In this document: positions 17,091 through 25,399 of the stretch, one piece after another
Layout of the letters: every line of letters starts with the position of its first letter
Numbering within the stretch: the stretch's first letter is position 1
Assembly (NCBI GenBank): GCA_965217195.1
Contig: CBDCHL010000004.1
Location: 1,488,001 to 1,552,000 of the forward strand
From: UBA6623 sp965217195
GTDB lineage: Bacteria; Acidobacteriota; Terriglobia; Bryobacterales; UBA6623
Length of the DNA stretch: 64,000 nucleotides
Reading direction: 5' to 3'
Program-made: the position numbers and the translations under genes
The notes under the pieces: model-generated
Databases searched by the model: none
Told to the model about the DNA's origin: nothing
Seen by the model: the letters and a program-made list of their open reading frames with translations, nothing else

Positions 17091-17509
17091 AACCACGCTA
17101 CAGATACTCCCTAGACCCTGCCTCGACCGCCCTAGCCGTGCAACATAAATAGGGGAGATTCCGCGTCCCCATCAGACGTGGTGCACGCTTTCAGCGTGCC
17201 GTGTCGCCACTCTTGGCGACATGTCCCACCGTCCAGACCCGCGACCAAACCGCGTCCGCAAGCAAAGGAGCCACGCCCGGTCGGGTAAACGCACGCAAAG
17301 TTCTATCCCAATACACATTTTGTCGAGACCCCGACCGCGCTGGACAATCCCGGTCCCGTCTGACAATCTGATGCTGAACGGTCATTTTCTCCCGGTTTCC
17401 TCCTCCGGCAAACGGATCGGGGACAAATGAACAGCGGGCTTGCAATATGGCAAACTCCCGACACCCGAAATGCCTTTCCGAACAGCTCTCTTACGGGGGC
17501 CGCGCCCCG
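17091..17509. other. Intergenic stretch with a palindromic repeat
   Basis: The only recognisable item is the repeat at 17177-17225. The rest shows no coding pattern that I can match and no clear promoter or terminator. The region just before 17510 reads into the DUF1501 start without a strong ribosome-binding site. Confidence 0.5.
17177..17225. repeat. 'GTGGCGCACGCTTTC...GGCGACATGTC' repeat, copy 2
   Basis: ACGTGGTGCACGCTTTCAGC then GTGCCGTGTCGCCACTCTTG and GCGACATGTC. It matches the copies at 4743 and 51503, including both inner palindromes. Confidence 0.7.
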
Positions 17510-18931
17510 ATGGACCGCCGTCAATTCTTATGGCACTCGGGTGGTGGGCTGGGCGGCGTGGCGCTGGCCCATTTACTCGGCCATTCCGGGGCCCTGGCCG
17601 GAACCCCCGAGTCACGAGACGACCTCAACGGCGGACTGCACCACCGAGCCAAGGCCAAGCGCGTCGTGCAGCTTTTTATGTCTGGGGCGGCGAGCCAGTG
17701 CGACACGTTTGATTACAAACCGCTGCTAATAGAAAAGAGCGGCGAAAAGTTCGATCCCGGCGGCAAGGTCGAGTTGTTCCAAAGCGAGCCCGGGCCGGTG
17801 ATGCAAAGCCCCTGGGAGTGGAAACAGCACGGCGAGAGCGGCAAATGGGTCAGCAGCCTGGTGCCGAACCTGGCCGGCTGTGTCGACGACATCGCTTTTC
17901 TGCCGTCGATGATCTCGAAATCGAACGTTCACGGGCCGGCGACGTTCATGCAGAACACGGGATTCGTCGTGCCCGGCTTCCCCAGCATGGGTGCATGGGT
18001 TTCCTACGGGATGGGGTCTATGACCGACGAGTTGCCGACCTTCGTCGTGATGCCCGACACGCGCGGCTTCGCGCCCAACGGCCCGGGCAATCATTCAGCA
18101 GGATTCCTGCCGGCGTCCAATCAGGGAACGATGATACGGGTCGGCCGCCCGAATGCGATTCACGATTTGTTCCCTCCCGAAACGGCAAAGTTCATCACAC
18201 CGGCCGGCGAGGTCGACACGCTCGAAACTCTCGAAAAGCTCAACCGCGCGCATCTCGCCGAGCGTCCCGGGGACTCGCGGCTCGAAGCCCGCATCCAGTC
18301 CTATGAGATGGCGGCGAAACTGCAAGTCAGCGCGCCTGAAGTGCTGGACATCTCAGGCGAGTCGGAAGCTACGAAGAAGCTCTACGGGCTCGACGAAAAG
18401 ATCACCGCCGATTTCGGCCTCAGTTGCCTCGTCGCGCGCCGCCTGCTCGAGCGGGGCGTTCGCTTCGTTCAACTATGGAGCGGCGCCGACAATGGTTTCC
18501 CGCGCCGCAACTGGGACAGCCACGAAGACCTCGTGAAAGATCACGGCGGCATGGCCAAGGGCATGGACCAACCCGCGGCTGCTCTGATCAAAGACCTAAA
18601 GGCGCGCGGTTTGCTCGACGACACGATCGTCTACTGGACCACCGAGTTCGGCCGCATGCCCTGCAGCCAAGGCGCCAAGGGACGCGATCACAATCCCTTC
18701 ACGTTCACGAGCTGGTTGGCCGGAGGCGGCGTGCGAGGCGGCGTCACCTATGGAGCCAGCGATGAGTGGTCCTACCAAGCCGCCGAAAATCCGATTTATT
18801 GCTACGACGTTCACGCCACGGTCTTGCACCTCCTCGGCATCGATCACAAACGCCTCACCTTCCGCCACAACGGCATCGACCGCCGCCTAACCGACGTCCA
18901 CGGGAAAGTCATTCACGAGATCGTGGGCTAG
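17510..18931 (+). CDS. DUF1501 family exported protein
   Basis: From ATG 17510 the protein has 473 residues and opens with 'MDRRQFLWHSGGGLGGVALA', a twin-arginine-like signal, so Tat export is likely. Longer upstream frames have no family support. DUF1501 proteins belong to the alkaline phosphatase/sulfatase superfamily; motifs here are 'RVVQLFMSGAASQCDTFDYK', 'MPDTRGFAPNGPGNHSAGFL', 'NWDSHEDLVKDHGGMAKGMD' and 'YWTTEFGRMPCSQGAKGRDH'. In planctomycetes and acidobacteria these genes usually sit beside a DUF1553/cytochrome partner, which is absent here. Activity and substrate are unknown. Confidence 0.9.
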   Translation: MDRRQFLWHSGGGLGGVALAHLLGHSGALAGTPESRDDLNGGLHHRAKAKRVVQLFMSGAASQCDTFDYKPLLIEKSGEKFDPGGKVELFQSEPGPVMQSPWEWKQHGESGKWVSSLVPNLAGCVDDIAFLPSMISKSNVHGPATFMQNTGFVVPGFPSMGAWVSYGMGSMTDELPTFVVMPDTRGFAPNGPGNHSAGFLPASNQGTMIRVGRPNAIHDLFPPETAKFITPAGEVDTLETLEKLNRAHLAERPGDSRLEARIQSYEMAAKLQVSAPEVLDISGESEATKKLYGLDEKITADFGLSCLVARRLLERGVRFVQLWSGADNGFPRRNWDSHEDLVKDHGGMAKGMDQPAAALIKDLKARGLLDDTIVYWTTEFGRMPCSQGAKGRDHNPFTFTSWLAGGGVRGGVTYGASDEWSYQAAENPIYCYDVHATVLHLLGIDHKRLTFRHNGIDRRLTDVHGKVIHEIVG

Positions 18932-19147
18932 CTTGAGGGCGCTTGTCCGCCGTCGGTTGCGGTGTGGACAGCCTCACAAAGGCTTCCCCGCGACCCCGCG
19001 ACCCTTTGAGACGACGGTCGACATCCGGCATGGTAAACTTGACACAGAAGTTGAAACGCTTGCCACGCCAGGCTGACTGCCGAAGGTTGCTTTCTCTGAT
19101 TCCTTCTCTTTCCGCCAGACGCTTGCACTGTTTCAGTACCTGTTAGA

Positions 19148-19153
19148 GGAGGA
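19148..19153 (+). promoter_or_regulatory. Strong Shine-Dalgarno site for the RRM gene
   Basis: AGGAGG about eight bases before the ATG at 19162. It is one of few consensus sites in the window, suggesting high expression. The preceding 180 bp hold no ORF and may be a long 5' leader, as in cold-induced RNA-binding protein genes; that is inference. Confidence 0.6.
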
Positions 19154-19161
19154 ATGTTCCC

Positions 19162-19500
19162 ATGAAGAGACTTTACGTCGGCAACTTGAATTTTGCCGCC
19201 ACCGAAGACGAAATTCGCAGCAGCTTTGAAGCCCACGGCGAGGTGGAATCGGTTCATCTCGTGTTAGACCGCGAAACCGGGCGCTCGCGCGGGTTCGCAT
19301 TTGTCGAAATGGCTGAGGAGGAGCAGGCCGAACAGGCCATTGCCGCTTTGAACGGTTCGCAGGTCGGGGGCCGCGACTTGGTGGTCAACGAAGCGCGACC
19401 GCGCCCGGATCGCGGCGGCGGCGGCGGCGGCGGCGGCGGCTTCGGACGTCCCGAAGGCGGACGCCGAGGTTCTCGCGGCGGCGGCGGACCTCGCTGGTAA
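19162..19500 (+). CDS. Glycine-rich RNA-binding protein (single RRM)
   Basis: The 112-residue protein has one RNA recognition motif: RNP2 'LYVGNL' (residues 4-9) and RNP1 'RGFAFVEM' (about 43-50). A Gly/Arg-rich tail follows, with a run of nine glycines encoded by a CGG-type repeat at 19414-19440. Such proteins bind single-stranded RNA in the cytoplasm and are often cold-induced. Start is fixed by the AGGAGG site. The next small gene lies 41 bp downstream on the same strand. Confidence 0.95.
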   Translation: MKRLYVGNLNFAATEDEIRSSFEAHGEVESVHLVLDRETGRSRGFAFVEMAEEEQAEQAIAALNGSQVGGRDLVVNEARPRPDRGGGGGGGGGFGRPEGGRRGSRGGGGPRW

Positions 19501-19541
19501 ATCCGTAGTATCAGGCGGGATGCCGCGAAGGGGGGGCGCCG

Positions 19542-19754
19542 TTGGCCAGTCGATCGAACACTAAATTCCAAAAGCGTCAAAAAGAACTCGCCAGGGCGGA
19601 AAAACGCCAAGATAAGGCGGCGCGGAAAGAGCGCCGCAAGGTGGAGAAGAGGGTGGGTATGGGCGGCCCCCCCATCGAGGCCATCGACCCCACCGATCTG
19701 GGACTCCCTGCCCTCGAAGAAGAGCCGCAAGCCGAGGAGGGCGCCGAGGCCTAG
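19542..19754 (+). CDS. Small charged protein, 70 residues, unknown function
   Basis: Starts at TTG 19542 after a G-rich AAGGGGGGG stretch that can act as ribosome-binding site. The first 40 residues are very basic and helical ('FQKRQKELARAEKRQDKA', 'ARKERRKVEKR'), the last 25 acidic ('ALEEEPQAEEGAEA'). Similar basic-then-acidic small proteins occur next to RRM genes in other Gram-negative lineages, so a role in RNA or ribosome binding is plausible. I know no characterised member. Confidence 0.65.
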   Translation: MASRSNTKFQKRQKELARAEKRQDKAARKERRKVEKRVGMGGPPIEAIDPTDLGLPALEEEPQAEEGAEA

Positions 19755-19848
19755 CGCTTGGCGTGTCTTAGCCCGCTCCGGTCGCGTACCACCTTCATCG
19801 AAACATCCATTTTCGAATGCCGTTGTTTGCGGTTCAGGCTGCCTCTGT

Positions 19849-21666
19849 CTACTGTTCAGGGTTCCTGGGAAAGCGCCAATAGGGGAGGCGCACGCCGTCG
19901 ATGAAAACTCGGTCAGCGCGCTGCTCGGGCGGCGGTTGGAATTGCTCCGCGCCCCCCGCCGAGACGTAGTCGTCCTGCTCGACTCCATCGCCGGAAACAC
20001 CCAGTCCACCAACCAATCGGCCATTTTTATAGAGCGGCGATGAGCCGGGAAAGAAGACGATGCCCGACTGATTCGGGCCCACCGGTTCGCGGCCTTGCGT
20101 ACAAGGGTTGGCGAGGTCAAAAAGGAACAGTTCACGAAAGGGTCCGGGAGTCGACCCGTCAATGCCCGAGGGAAAGAACGACTGCGAACCGAAACCGATC
20201 GTGCGCGCGGTCACGGCCGTTCCCGCCGGTACGCCGGGGAGGTCGTCGGGTACACGCTCTTCGCTCGAGAAATAAACGGCGTTACGTGCCTTTGTCGCGG
20301 CGACGTCGATCGAAAAAACCGTGGCGTCGGGCATCCGAAACAGCCCGAGGATGTTTCCCTCGAGATCTCCAACCGAGATCGCCATGCGCGAACGGCTGCC
20401 CAACGGCAGGCGAATCACCGCGCGGGTTCGCTCGGCGCGGTCGCGTGCGGCGGTGATGATTTGGTCTACTTCCGCCGCGCTCAGCGTTGGGCTGCCGCGC
20501 GGGGCAATCAAATAGCCGACCGGAACCCCGGCGCCCGCTTTCGGCTCCACGATATACTCGCCTGCGGGCACCGACGCGGCCCCGGTTCCCTCGGGGCGAG
20601 TCGTTTGCTCGACGAACGGCAGCCGGATACCGTCCACATAGACCGCCCCCGGCGGCGGCAAGGGCAACGCGACGAAGAACTCGGTCCCGAAGGTCGCGGC
20701 CACCGCGGCGAACTCCGCCGCGTCGGGATTGATGCCTGCCACCCCGAGGCCGCCGACCAACGGCTGCCCGCTTCCGTCGGGAAGATTCTTGAAAACGGGC
20801 ACCCCTCCGGGAATCGTCGCCACCCCGAAACCCGGCCCGGTTCCCGCCAAGTTCGTCGCGGGAGGGATGCTCCGGCCGGGGTCGAAGGAATCGGAAAGGC
20901 GGCAGCCGCGATTCGTGTTTTCGATGCCGAACAACGCCGCCGCGGGCTGATTCGGCACGTTGTTGGGAAAATTCTCGCGGCTGAGAGTGCGCACGGTGCG
21001 CGACGAAAGAGGCGCTTGGTTGTTACTAAAGAAAGCTCCGGTCCGCGCCAAGCTGAGGGCGATTTCAGTCGCTTCATCCGAGGCGCTCGGGTTACGGTAG
21101 ACGCCCAGCGGCCGTCCGGCGCGGTCGGTGACGGCAATCGCCATCGCGGGATCGTCGATCGCCGTCGCGGCCCTCTCGATCAGTCCCGCCACATCAGCGG
21201 CGGTGAGCTGCGATGGATCCGCTTGCGCCGGGCGAACCGAGATCGTCGCCGTGTTGCCGCGAACGCCGCCGGAAACCAACGTGAGCTCGACAAAACTGCC
21301 CCCGGCGTCGGTGGGTACGGTGAAGGCGACCTGTTGCCGCCCTCCTTCCCAAGCGGTGGTTGCCGAAAGAACCCGCAAACGCGAACTTCGAGAACGCCTG
21401 GCCCTCGGGGGCGACCAGGAAATCCGCAACCTGCCCGGAACTTCGCTACCGCCCACCAACACCTCGATCGGCGCCGTCGCTCCGTGAACGTCAACCAGCA
21501 AGGTTTCCCCCGGAAGGGCCGGGTCGGCATCGGTAACAGGCCGGTTCGAGGCGGCGTGATAAGCAACCGCACGCAAGACGCCGTGTTGCGGCTCGGAGTG
21601 CACAACCGGCTGTGCGCCGAGAGTCGCGGCCAAAGCGAGCAGAAGGCCGAGCCTCCATGGACCCAA
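19849..21666 (-). CDS. Secreted protein with two GlcG/HbpS-type domains
   Basis: TTG at 21666 is preferred: it directly precedes a signal peptide ('GPWRLGLLLALAATLGAQ'), while the upstream open frame is made of palindromic repeat. The 605-residue product has a beta-rich domain (about 30-150) with basic 'PPRARRSRSSRLR', then two GlcG/HbpS domains ('LTAADVAGLIERAATAID' ... 'MAIAVTDRAGRPLGVYR' and 'LSAAEVDQIITAARDRAE' ... 'MAISVGDLEGNILGLFR'). HbpS-like domains bind haem or corrinoids in some proteins. It is last in the cytochrome/porin operon and probably periplasmic, where haem binding would fit; that link is inferred. Confidence 0.82.
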   Translation of the reverse strand: MGPWRLGLLLALAATLGAQPVVHSEPQHGVLRAVAYHAASNRPVTDADPALPGETLLVDVHGATAPIEVLVGGSEVPGRLRISWSPPRARRSRSSRLRVLSATTAWEGGRQQVAFTVPTDAGGSFVELTLVSGGVRGNTATISVRPAQADPSQLTAADVAGLIERAATAIDDPAMAIAVTDRAGRPLGVYRNPSASDEATEIALSLARTGAFFSNNQAPLSSRTVRTLSRENFPNNVPNQPAAALFGIENTNRGCRLSDSFDPGRSIPPATNLAGTGPGFGVATIPGGVPVFKNLPDGSGQPLVGGLGVAGINPDAAEFAAVAATFGTEFFVALPLPPPGAVYVDGIRLPFVEQTTRPEGTGAASVPAGEYIVEPKAGAGVPVGYLIAPRGSPTLSAAEVDQIITAARDRAERTRAVIRLPLGSRSRMAISVGDLEGNILGLFRMPDATVFSIDVAATKARNAVYFSSEERVPDDLPGVPAGTAVTARTIGFGSQSFFPSGIDGSTPGPFRELFLFDLANPCTQGREPVGPNQSGIVFFPGSSPLYKNGRLVGGLGVSGDGVEQDDYVSAGGAEQFQPPPEQRADRVFIDGVRLPYWRFPRNPEQ

Positions 21667-21671
21667 GTGGC

Positions 21672-21736
21672 GACCGGCACTCGTGCCGGTCCTCGCCAAC
21701 AGTCGAGACCGGCTCTCAAGCCGGTCCACCGCGGCC
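21672..21736. repeat. Tandem 'ACCGGC...GCCGGT' palindromes
   Basis: Two adjacent hairpins: ACCGGCACTCGTGCCGGTCC and GACCGGCTCTCAAGCCGGTC. The same two words recur singly at 5010-5030, 28940-28957, 36322-36341 and 38237-38258. They lie between the decahaem cytochrome gene and the HbpS gene and could reduce read-through. Confidence 0.65.
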
Positions 21737-21829
21737 GCTCTTAGCCGGTGGGGCAGGTCTCCCGGCCTGCACGCGAGTTTTCGCCCGAGCGAAACCGCCG
21801 CAGTCCTCCGACCGACTTTACATGCCACC

Positions 21830-24800
21830 TCAGCGTCCCCCCGCCGCAGGTCCGGGAGGCTCGTCGGTCACGGTATACACCTTGCCCTCTCTCATATACA
21901 GCCGACGCATCTCCTCAAGATTCAGCGGTCTCGCACCGCGACGCCCAAAAACCGCAATGTGGTTGCCGCTTTCATCGACCGCGCGGTCTCGATCAAGACC
22001 CTTCGACAACGCGATCGCGGCGCCCTTCGTTTCGTAGGTCGCAATCAGCCGTGGCTCGACCGGTGGAGAAAAGCCCCACAACCCCGGCGTCTCGGGAGTG
22101 ATCAGTTCAAGTACCCGCAAACCGTTCTCGCCGTCGGCGACATAGGCGAACACACTCGCATTCGTCATGCCGACCTTGACCGCATGAGCGTCGTTGATCG
22201 CCCCCTCGGCATTGAAGAAACGCGCTTTGCCGGGCTGCTCCGGTTTCTCGATATCCACGATCGCAAGGCCTTGCCGACCCGCGGCGACGTAGGCGTAGGT
22301 TCTTGCCAGGTAAACGTCGCGGGCGTCATCGATGTCGACCGAGGCGCGAACGGCGGGCTTTTCGATATCGGTGACGTCGATGACCTTCAGCCCCTCGTTA
22401 TCACAGACAATCGCATAACGGAACTGAATCGCGGCATGGCCCGCGCCTTCGAGCGGAACCATCGAGACGACTTTGGGCTCGAGCGGGTTCGAGAGATCAA
22501 CCACGACCAACCCTCGCGCACACGACACGAAAGCATGCACACCCGCGAGCACGACGTGATTCGCGCCGTCGAGGATGCCTTCCGGGTTGAACGTTATCGT
22601 CCGTTTAAGAAAGTTGTTGCGCGGGTCGCCGTCGAGCAGCGTCGCCGCCTCGATCAGAATTAGCCCTTCCTCGTAGTCCGCAACATAGAGATAGCCGTAG
22701 CTCGAGTGAATTTCCGGCTCCTCGTTCACCGGGTTCCGCCGTCGCACCGGGTCAACGCCGAGCGTTGTCGGCGAAGCGATCCAGCGCGCGTCCTTCGTCT
22801 TGACATAGAAGCGCTGGCCCAACGGCGAGACCGGTGCCGACACGATTCTCTCCGGCAGCGTCTTGTTGTCGATATTGGCGATGTCGTAAACGCGAATCCC
22901 CTCACGCCCCTTGGCGACGTAGACGTATTCACCGCGCATCTGAATGCTTTGGGCGTCGTGCGCATGATGGTGGAACGTGGTCGCGAAACGTCCGTGCTCT
23001 TTCACGACGCGATCGCCCTTGAGGTGACGAGCGTATTCGTCGGGGTAGGCCATCTTGTGCAGGCCGCTGCCGATCACCGCTTGCGGCTCTTCGCGTTCGG
23101 TCACCGCGACCGCCTCGAAACCGTGGTCGCCCTCGGCCACGTAGACGTAGCGTCCCATGAAGTTGACGAAGTTGGTTCCTTGCAGGAGCACCTGCGCGAT
23201 CCAGGCGTTGTTGTCGCCGTCGGCCGACAGATGGCAGTCCGTGCAAGTCTTCGTTTCGCGCTTGCGAACGCTGTGCGGGAAATGCGGATTGAATGCCTGC
23301 CCGCTCAGCCCCTCGGAGGAAATCGTTTGCTGCTGCGAGTAGAGCCATTCGCGTTGCGCGCTTTGCGACGAAACCAGCACCGCGCTGGAGGAGCGCACAG
23401 GAACGATCTTTCCTTCTTTCGCCGTACTGTCGCGGCCCAGCATGAAAACGTCGTCGCGCAACACTTGATAGTTGTACGTCGTGAAGTTGCGGGTCGAGGT
23501 TTCGCCCTTGCCGTGGAGCGGCGGACGGTTGGCGTTGGCGCGCATCGAAAGATGGCAGCCAAAGCAACTGGTCATCCACGAGGTATGGCAGGTGTAGCAA
23601 GCCATCTTGTTGTCGGAATGTGCGAGGGCGCCGTCCGCCGCCGAGGCATCGCCCCAACTCGCCCCGTCGCGCTCAATCGTCTTCGCCAACCGAGCCTTTT
23701 CGTTGTATTCGGGATGCCCCGGCGTGACAGAATCGCGAACCTGCGAAACCGCCCACTCGGTGTCGGACTCCACCATCGAGCGTTGCACCAGCTTGTCGCC
23801 GACCCACTCAAAGCGCCGCGCCCCGAAGGGTGTTCGCAAAATCGACAGATCATGCGGCGGCCGCGTTGCCGCCGAATTCGTCATCTTCAACCGGGCGCGT
23901 TCGCGAAGGGTTCCATGGCAGTCGGCGCAATCGATCTCCACCGCCGCCCGCGGCTCGCCGTAGAGCATGCCATTGCCGTGAACGTCCTGTTCGAAATGGC
24001 AGTCAATGCAGTGCATGCCCTTTTCGAGGTGGATGTCTTTGAGGTGTACCGCTTTTTCGAAACGCTTTGGATCGTCGAAAGCAATCGGCCGATCTTCGGT
24101 GTCGAGCCACACGCCCTTGCGGTCGTGCTTATAGACCGCGCGGTAAAGCCAAGCGTGGCCGTTGAAATCCGCGAAACGCGTCTGCTTCATGCCGTCCGCC
24201 AAGTCGCGTGCGTTTGAGAGAAAATCGACGTCCGACCACTTTCCCCTCAGCGACGCGGCTTCGGGGTTGCGAGCCAGCGCACGGGCCTTTTCTTCGCTGT
24301 TCCATTTCGGGGGTTTGTCGGGATACAACGCTGCACCGTCGGTTTCGTTGTCCCACCACATATATCCCGTGTATTGCACGGCGTAAGAAGTCCCCGGGTG
24401 AATATGGCAGACGATGCACTGGCTGCTTGGAATCGCCCGTGTCAGCCGGCGGCGAATCGGGTGCCCGGATTCATCCTTCGGAATCGTGGGATCCTCTGTG
24501 AAGCTTTTCCCGAGATGCCCGTATTGCGCATAGGGGCCGGAGTGAAACGGGTCGCGGTCGTTGGCGTACACGACGTGGCAGGCCGTACAGCCCGAGGAGC
24601 GATAGTCGCCCGGCTGATCGTTGGTTCCTAGAAACGACAGCAAAGGATCGAACAAGCGCGTCTTCTGTATTCCCTGAAACACCGGGTCGGTGCGAGTCAA
24701 GGTGCCGAAGCCGCGATTACTCAACCGGGCGTCCCCTCGTTCGAAAACACGCAGCGTGTTGCCCGGCTCGGTGTATTCGAAGTTCGGCAATGGGTCGAGA

Positions 24801-25399
24801 AACGGCAGCAAGCTTTGGGTGCGGGTCTGCTCGGGCGTGACCGGGGGTCGGCTGACCAGGCGCCGCGGCGTACCGTCGGGGGCATAGCTTTCTCCGAAGC
24901 GGGGATCTTTCAGCGGATACGCGCCGTTGTTATAGAGCGCCGCACCCCACAGAAAGGCCCCGTGCGTCATCAGGCTGCGCTCAACCTTGTAGACGACCTC
25001 GGCGTGGCAACCGCTCGACCCGCAGGTCTTGGGCGCGGCGCGCAGATCCCCGGGGTTGATAAACCGCACAAATTCGGGATGTTCGTCATTGAGCAACGTA
25101 TAAGTACGCTCCGGGTTAGCCGAAGACGACCAACGCTTGGGGTATTTCGGAGCGACGTGCGCCGCCGCTTTGCTCGTCGCCGAGACATCGCCCCCGTGGC
25201 AATCGGTGCATCCCAATCGAACGGCCGGCGACACGTGCATCGGCTCGATTCCGACATGGCAGCCCGAGGTCGTGCAGCCGGCGCTCTTAGTCTGCTGCGC
25301 AGCGCTGGTTTGTGCAGGCAGCTGCTGAGCCCATGACGGCGCTGTGGCTGCGAACAGCAGCACCGGCAAGATCACCCACAGATGTCTTCGCCCCCTCAA
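21830..25399 (-). CDS. Decahaem cytochrome c fused to LVIVD beta-propeller
   Basis: The 1,189-residue protein has a signal peptide ('LWVILPVLLFAATAPSWAQ') and ten haem-binding motifs: eight CxxCH (CTDCH near 64, CTACH, CIVCH, CIDCH, CADCH, CYTCH, CFGCH, CTDCH near 710) and two CxxxxCH (CTTSGCH at 42, CGSSGCH at 126). From about residue 725 on, LVIVD-type repeats form a predicted propeller ('RYVYVAEGDHGFEAVAV', 'EYVYVAKGREGIRVYDI', 'GYLYVADYEEGLILIE', 'TYAYVAAGRQGLAIVDI'). It would carry electrons in the periplasm or at the cell surface. Its start overlaps the porin-like gene by 4 bp. Many histidines outside the motifs may be distal ligands. Confidence 0.93.
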   Translation of the reverse strand: MRGRRHLWVILPVLLFAATAPSWAQQLPAQTSAAQQTKSAGCTTSGCHVGIEPMHVSPAVRLGCTDCHGGDVSATSKAAAHVAPKYPKRWSSSANPERTYTLLNDEHPEFVRFINPGDLRAAPKTCGSSGCHAEVVYKVERSLMTHGAFLWGAALYNNGAYPLKDPRFGESYAPDGTPRRLVSRPPVTPEQTRTQSLLPFLDPLPNFEYTEPGNTLRVFERGDARLSNRGFGTLTRTDPVFQGIQKTRLFDPLLSFLGTNDQPGDYRSSGCTACHVVYANDRDPFHSGPYAQYGHLGKSFTEDPTIPKDESGHPIRRRLTRAIPSSQCIVCHIHPGTSYAVQYTGYMWWDNETDGAALYPDKPPKWNSEEKARALARNPEAASLRGKWSDVDFLSNARDLADGMKQTRFADFNGHAWLYRAVYKHDRKGVWLDTEDRPIAFDDPKRFEKAVHLKDIHLEKGMHCIDCHFEQDVHGNGMLYGEPRAAVEIDCADCHGTLRERARLKMTNSAATRPPHDLSILRTPFGARRFEWVGDKLVQRSMVESDTEWAVSQVRDSVTPGHPEYNEKARLAKTIERDGASWGDASAADGALAHSDNKMACYTCHTSWMTSCFGCHLSMRANANRPPLHGKGETSTRNFTTYNYQVLRDDVFMLGRDSTAKEGKIVPVRSSSAVLVSSQSAQREWLYSQQQTISSEGLSGQAFNPHFPHSVRKRETKTCTDCHLSADGDNNAWIAQVLLQGTNFVNFMGRYVYVAEGDHGFEAVAVTEREEPQAVIGSGLHKMAYPDEYARHLKGDRVVKEHGRFATTFHHHAHDAQSIQMRGEYVYVAKGREGIRVYDIANIDNKTLPERIVSAPVSPLGQRFYVKTKDARWIASPTTLGVDPVRRRNPVNEEPEIHSSYGYLYVADYEEGLILIEAATLLDGDPRNNFLKRTITFNPEGILDGANHVVLAGVHAFVSCARGLVVVDLSNPLEPKVVSMVPLEGAGHAAIQFRYAIVCDNEGLKVIDVTDIEKPAVRASVDIDDARDVYLARTYAYVAAGRQGLAIVDIEKPEQPGKARFFNAEGAINDAHAVKVGMTNASVFAYVADGENGLRVLELITPETPGLWGFSPPVEPRLIATYETKGAAIALSKGLDRDRAVDESGNHIAVFGRRGARPLNLEEMRRLYMREGKVYTVTDEPPGPAAGGR

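Noticed and set aside
20095..21744. Long plus-strand ORF (549 codons) opposite the HbpS gene
   Set aside because: Arg/Gly/Pro-rich, no family signature, runs through repeat DNA; a mirror of the real minus-strand gene in GC-rich sequence.
21667..21828. Upstream extension of the HbpS-like protein
   Set aside because: The extra frame is encoded by two palindromic repeats and precedes a good signal peptide.
22706..24217. Plus-strand ORF (503 codons) opposite the decahaem cytochrome
   Set aside because: Antisense shadow; the minus strand has ten haem motifs and LVIVD repeats.
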